A stretch of 64,000 nucleotides of DNA, taken from positions 52,932,505 to 52,996,504 of the forward strand of contig OX328104.1 in the NCBI GenBank assembly GCA_946811185.2, written 5' to 3'. Numbering within the stretch: the first letter of the stretch is position 1; each line of letters begins with the position of its first letter. The DNA is from Hippopus hippopus (Eukaryota > Mollusca > Bivalvia > Cardiida > Cardiidae). The notes beneath the pieces are model-generated. The model saw nothing but the letters and a program-made list of their open reading frames with translations, made no database searches and was not told the DNA's origin. Shown here in pieces: positions 61,916-64,000 of the stretch. The translations under genes were made by a program, and so were the position numbers.

Positions 61916-62197
61916 ACAGTTAACAAATATTCCACATCAAAGATAACACTCCAAGTCTCAAGAATTTACCTTGATGTACCTCTAAATATGGAAAACATAC
62001 AATTCATCATAAACCAAATTACTTTTACAATACCCTTCAGAGTTGCAAATCTGAGAAATTTTCGACAATCTTTGAATCTCCCCTTGTTATAAACTATTCA
62101 GTTTTACACACTCTTAAATATTTTTCAAATTTGAATCTACTATCATCACGGCCTGTTCATCTTCAGTATAAAAGACTGACAATCACCGACTTGTTGT

Positions 62198-62422
62198 TTA
62201 ATCCTTTACCGCATGACAAAATTTTGGACTCGGCCAAATTGAAAGCATTTGCAGACAGCAAAATAAATGTACCTCAAATGATGATTTCTGTCTTCAAGGG
62301 GTAAAAAATCTTGTGGGAAAAGGGGAATATGCTGGTTCCTAGCATTTTCTTTTCCCCCAATTTTTTCAAAAGGCTTCATCCTCAGCATTTTTAAAACTCA
62401 GGATTATGTGGTAAAGGGTTAA
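62198..62422 (-). mobile_element. Family A hairpin MITE
   Basis: TTAATCCTTTACCGCATGACAAAATTTTGG to ATGTGGTAAAGGGTTAA with a partly decayed hairpin. Confidence 0.75.
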
Positions 62423-62453
62423 CCATTTACTATTTCAACGATATCTACTTCAG

Positions 62454-62504
62454 TGTTATAAGAGATGTCACCAGCCCATTTTGGTTCTACGGATTCCGAA
62501 AAAG
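62454..62504 (+). CDS. Candidate 5' coding exon of an unknown plus-strand gene
   Basis: ATCTACTTCAG precedes the segment and GTAATG follows. An ATG at 62465 reads MSPAHFGSTDSEK plus one base, and a TAA lies in the same frame 6 bases upstream, as expected of a true start. The trailing G joins AT at 63834 to make Asp. A second frame (VIRDVTSPFWFYGFRK) is also open across the exon. No homologue recognised. Confidence 0.3.
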
Positions 62505-62744
62505 GTAATGAAATTTTTTATCTTTATTATAGAAAAGGAGTCTGTTTAATCTTTGTGTATTATCTAAATTAAGAACATTTTATGATGTATCTCATTACTG
62601 GTTAAAAGCTTTTATCAAATTGTAATACTGCAAAAGTAGCAAATCAAGGTTGAACAATACTTCTTGTAATGAAATAATTTTACAATTTTTTTAATTTTCA
62701 ATGTATGGTGATGGTATAACCCCGAAAATATTAGCAAAATCTAA

Positions 62745-63014
62745 TCCATTAAGAAACATTCTTATGGTTTTTGACCTTGAGAAAGAAGCTGGTGAAAACA
62801 ATGTGTAGAAAGGAGAAATGCTGTGTTTTTTAATATTGAGAAAGAAGCTGATGAAAACAATGTGGAAAAAGGAGAAATGCTAGTGATGAGCATTTTCTTA
62901 TTGTTCCATGTTTTCTATCCTTTCATTTCAAAGAAAAGCACAACAACATCAGTTGTGTGCAAATAATTTCCATATGAACAAGTCTAAAACTGTTGGCTGG
63001 TACTGTTTTAAACC
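62745..63014 (+). mobile_element. Family A MITE with duplicated left arm
   Basis: TTGAGAAAGAAGCTGGTGAAAACAATG ... GGAGAAATGC is repeated as TTGAGAAAGAAGCTGATGAAAACAATG ... GGAGAAATGC about 60 bp later, then a right arm with decayed hairpin and TGGCTGGTACTGTTTTAA. Confidence 0.65.
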
Positions 63015-63212
63015 AACACAAAGTAAAAGTATACATTGCTATCTGCCAAATCCATCTGCCATTTCCAAAAACTTAGTTCTATTTCATGTCCGATTGCAAT
63101 ACTGACTTTGTTCTTAAAAACTCATGAAAAAAGAAAGAACAAAGGGGTGCACAAAAAGTATCTGTAAAAATCAGTTTTTTTTGGTAAATAATACAAATTT
63201 CCTCATTAAATT

Positions 63213-63513
63213 GCCGAGTCCCGGTAGCTCAGTAGTAGCGTACAGGACTTGAGAACAGGAGGTCACTGGTTCGATCCCAGGCTCGGCCAATTTCTTTCTG
63301 AGGATTGATGATACGTATTGCGACAGGATTCATTCCTCTCTCATCCCTGATCATTGTTTTGATGATGCTTATGTGGGAAAGCAGCTAGTGACTTGGAAAG
63401 AATATTGTGTAGAGTGCTGGTAACAGAAACTTTCGGAAAGCATGGATAGGTGTACTGGCCGCTGCAATGTAACTGAAATATAGTTGAAAACATCATACAA
63501 TCAACTAATCAAC
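63213..63513 (+). mobile_element. tRNA-derived SINE, intact, with 12-bp target duplication
   Basis: The head GCCGAGTCCCGGTAGCTCAG has A box TAGCTCAGTAG and B box GGTTCGATCCC, and GCCGAGT pairs with GCTCGGC. The body runs TTGATGATACGTATTGCGACAGG ... GTGGGAAAGCAGCTAGTGACTTGG ... GCCGCTGCAATGTAACTGAAAT. CCTCATTAAATT at 63201-63212 and 63514-63525 is a perfect target-site duplication. It is the reference copy for the four minus-strand relatives. Confidence 0.88.
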
Positions 63514-63833
63514 CCTCATTAAATTATCACCACAGATAGTTTGTTAGGATTTTTTAAGGTGTCAAAATAGACACTTTGCCCAAGCACATCAAATGTATAG
63601 ATTCTCTTTTGGATAGTTTGTATCAACGAAAGAAAATATGACAAGTTTTGGGATACTTTTTGATCACCCTTCTATCATGCCCATTTTATACTAACAAGAT
63701 TCCTTTACACAAACAGCCTACAAAGCATATCAAATTTTGTTAAATACCCAATATGCCATGCTACAAATTTGTGTCAATAGAAAGTTAAAGGTAAAAAAAA
63801 AACCTTCTCAGAAATGTTTGTTTTCTCTGTTAG

Positions 63834-63856
63834 ATTCTGAAAATCCTGTGGAACAA
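63834..63856 (+). CDS. Candidate second exon of the plus-strand gene
   Basis: A strong acceptor (TTTGTTTTCTCTGTTAG) precedes 23 nt: AT, completing Asp with the exon at 62454, then SENPVEQ in phase 0, then donor GTGAAT. The combined reading is MSPAHFGSTDSEKDSENPVE. A D3 element begins 13 bp after the exon. The exon is very short, so chance is a real possibility. Confidence 0.3.
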
Positions 63857-63869
63857 GTGAATCTATATA

Positions 63870-64000
63870 AACAAGAGCACCATATGCCGGTGTCAACGCT
63901 TGGCTGCAGTTGCTTTTAGAAGTAGATTTTCCGTGAAAATTCTTAATAAAAAAAGAAGCATAACCACGTCAAAAATATTTTGATTGTAATTTGCCCCTGC
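63870..64000 (+). mobile_element. D3 element, 5' part, cut by window end
   Basis: AACAAGAGCACCATATGCCGGTGTC, with hairpin CACCATATGCCGGTG, then TTGGCTGCAGTTGCTTTTAG and AAGCATAACCACGTC. Confidence 0.65.

Noticed and set aside
63213..63288. A functional tRNA gene
   Set aside because: The acceptor stem pairs, but there is an insertion between it and the D arm, the D stem is poor, and the sequence continues into a SINE body with target duplications.

Overview
This is a stretch of an animal nuclear genome: AT-rich, intron-rich and dominated by short interspersed repeats. The repeat set (TTAA-flanked hairpin MITEs, elements that begin AACAAGAG and carry 158-162 bp internal tandem repeats, tRNA-derived SINEs, and a family reading GAGCCATGCTCTGTG) matches what I know of bivalve molluscs, probably a heterodont clam or mussel. 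That taxonomic call is inference. No prokaryotic gene structure, rRNA, free-standing tRNA or CRISPR array is visible.

The only well supported gene is on the minus strand. Fourteen short exons (64-178 nt) between 57526 and 3919 encode a central part of a long coiled-coil protein. Each exon has an AG acceptor and a GT donor, and the codon phase agrees at every one of the 13 junctions when they are joined in order. Together they give 1545 nt, or 515 codons, without a stop. Neither a start nor a stop codon is in the window. A possible 21-nt microexon at 40589-40609 would keep the frame and add exactly one heptad. I cannot name the family. Two small phase-compatible candidate exons at 62454-62504 and 63834-63856 on the plus strand could be the 5' end of a second gene.

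The introns are packed with repeats. Family A is a roughly 229-bp MITE bounded by TTAA, with CCCTTTACC...GGTAAAG(A/G)G ends, as in piggyBac-type elements, and a 65-bp near-perfect central hairpin. I count about 60 whole or broken copies in both orientations. Family C has a GATCAGACTGCA hairpin and also TTAA ends. Copies of A and C often sit end to end sharing one TTAA. Family B is the host of several clean A insertions. A set of elements starting AACAAG and ending in a hairpin plus TAA (here D1, D2, D3, D4, E, H and one at 14.7 kb) resembles the non-autonomous Helitron/Helentron elements known as pearl or HINE. Their ends lie within 20 bp of several splice sites. There are also five related tRNA-derived SINEs, a mariner-like relic with about 190-bp inverted ends, several other inverted-repeat elements, and minisatellites of 42, 158 and 162 bp.

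Layout: 1-3.9 kb repeats downstream of the last exon; 3.9-4.0 kb exon 14; 4-19 kb one 15-kb intron full of A, B, C and D elements and the 158-bp array; 19.2-22.1 kb exons 13-11; 22-29 kb intron with a 56-bp-arm palindrome; 29.2-30.9 kb exons 10-8; 31-42.8 kb intron with the mariner relic and the 162-bp array; 42.8-47.1 kb exons 7-4; 47-57.5 kb exons 3-1; 57.5-64 kb repeats and the plus-strand candidate. I see no multi-gene system; the interesting signals are in transposon biology and its contact with splice sites.
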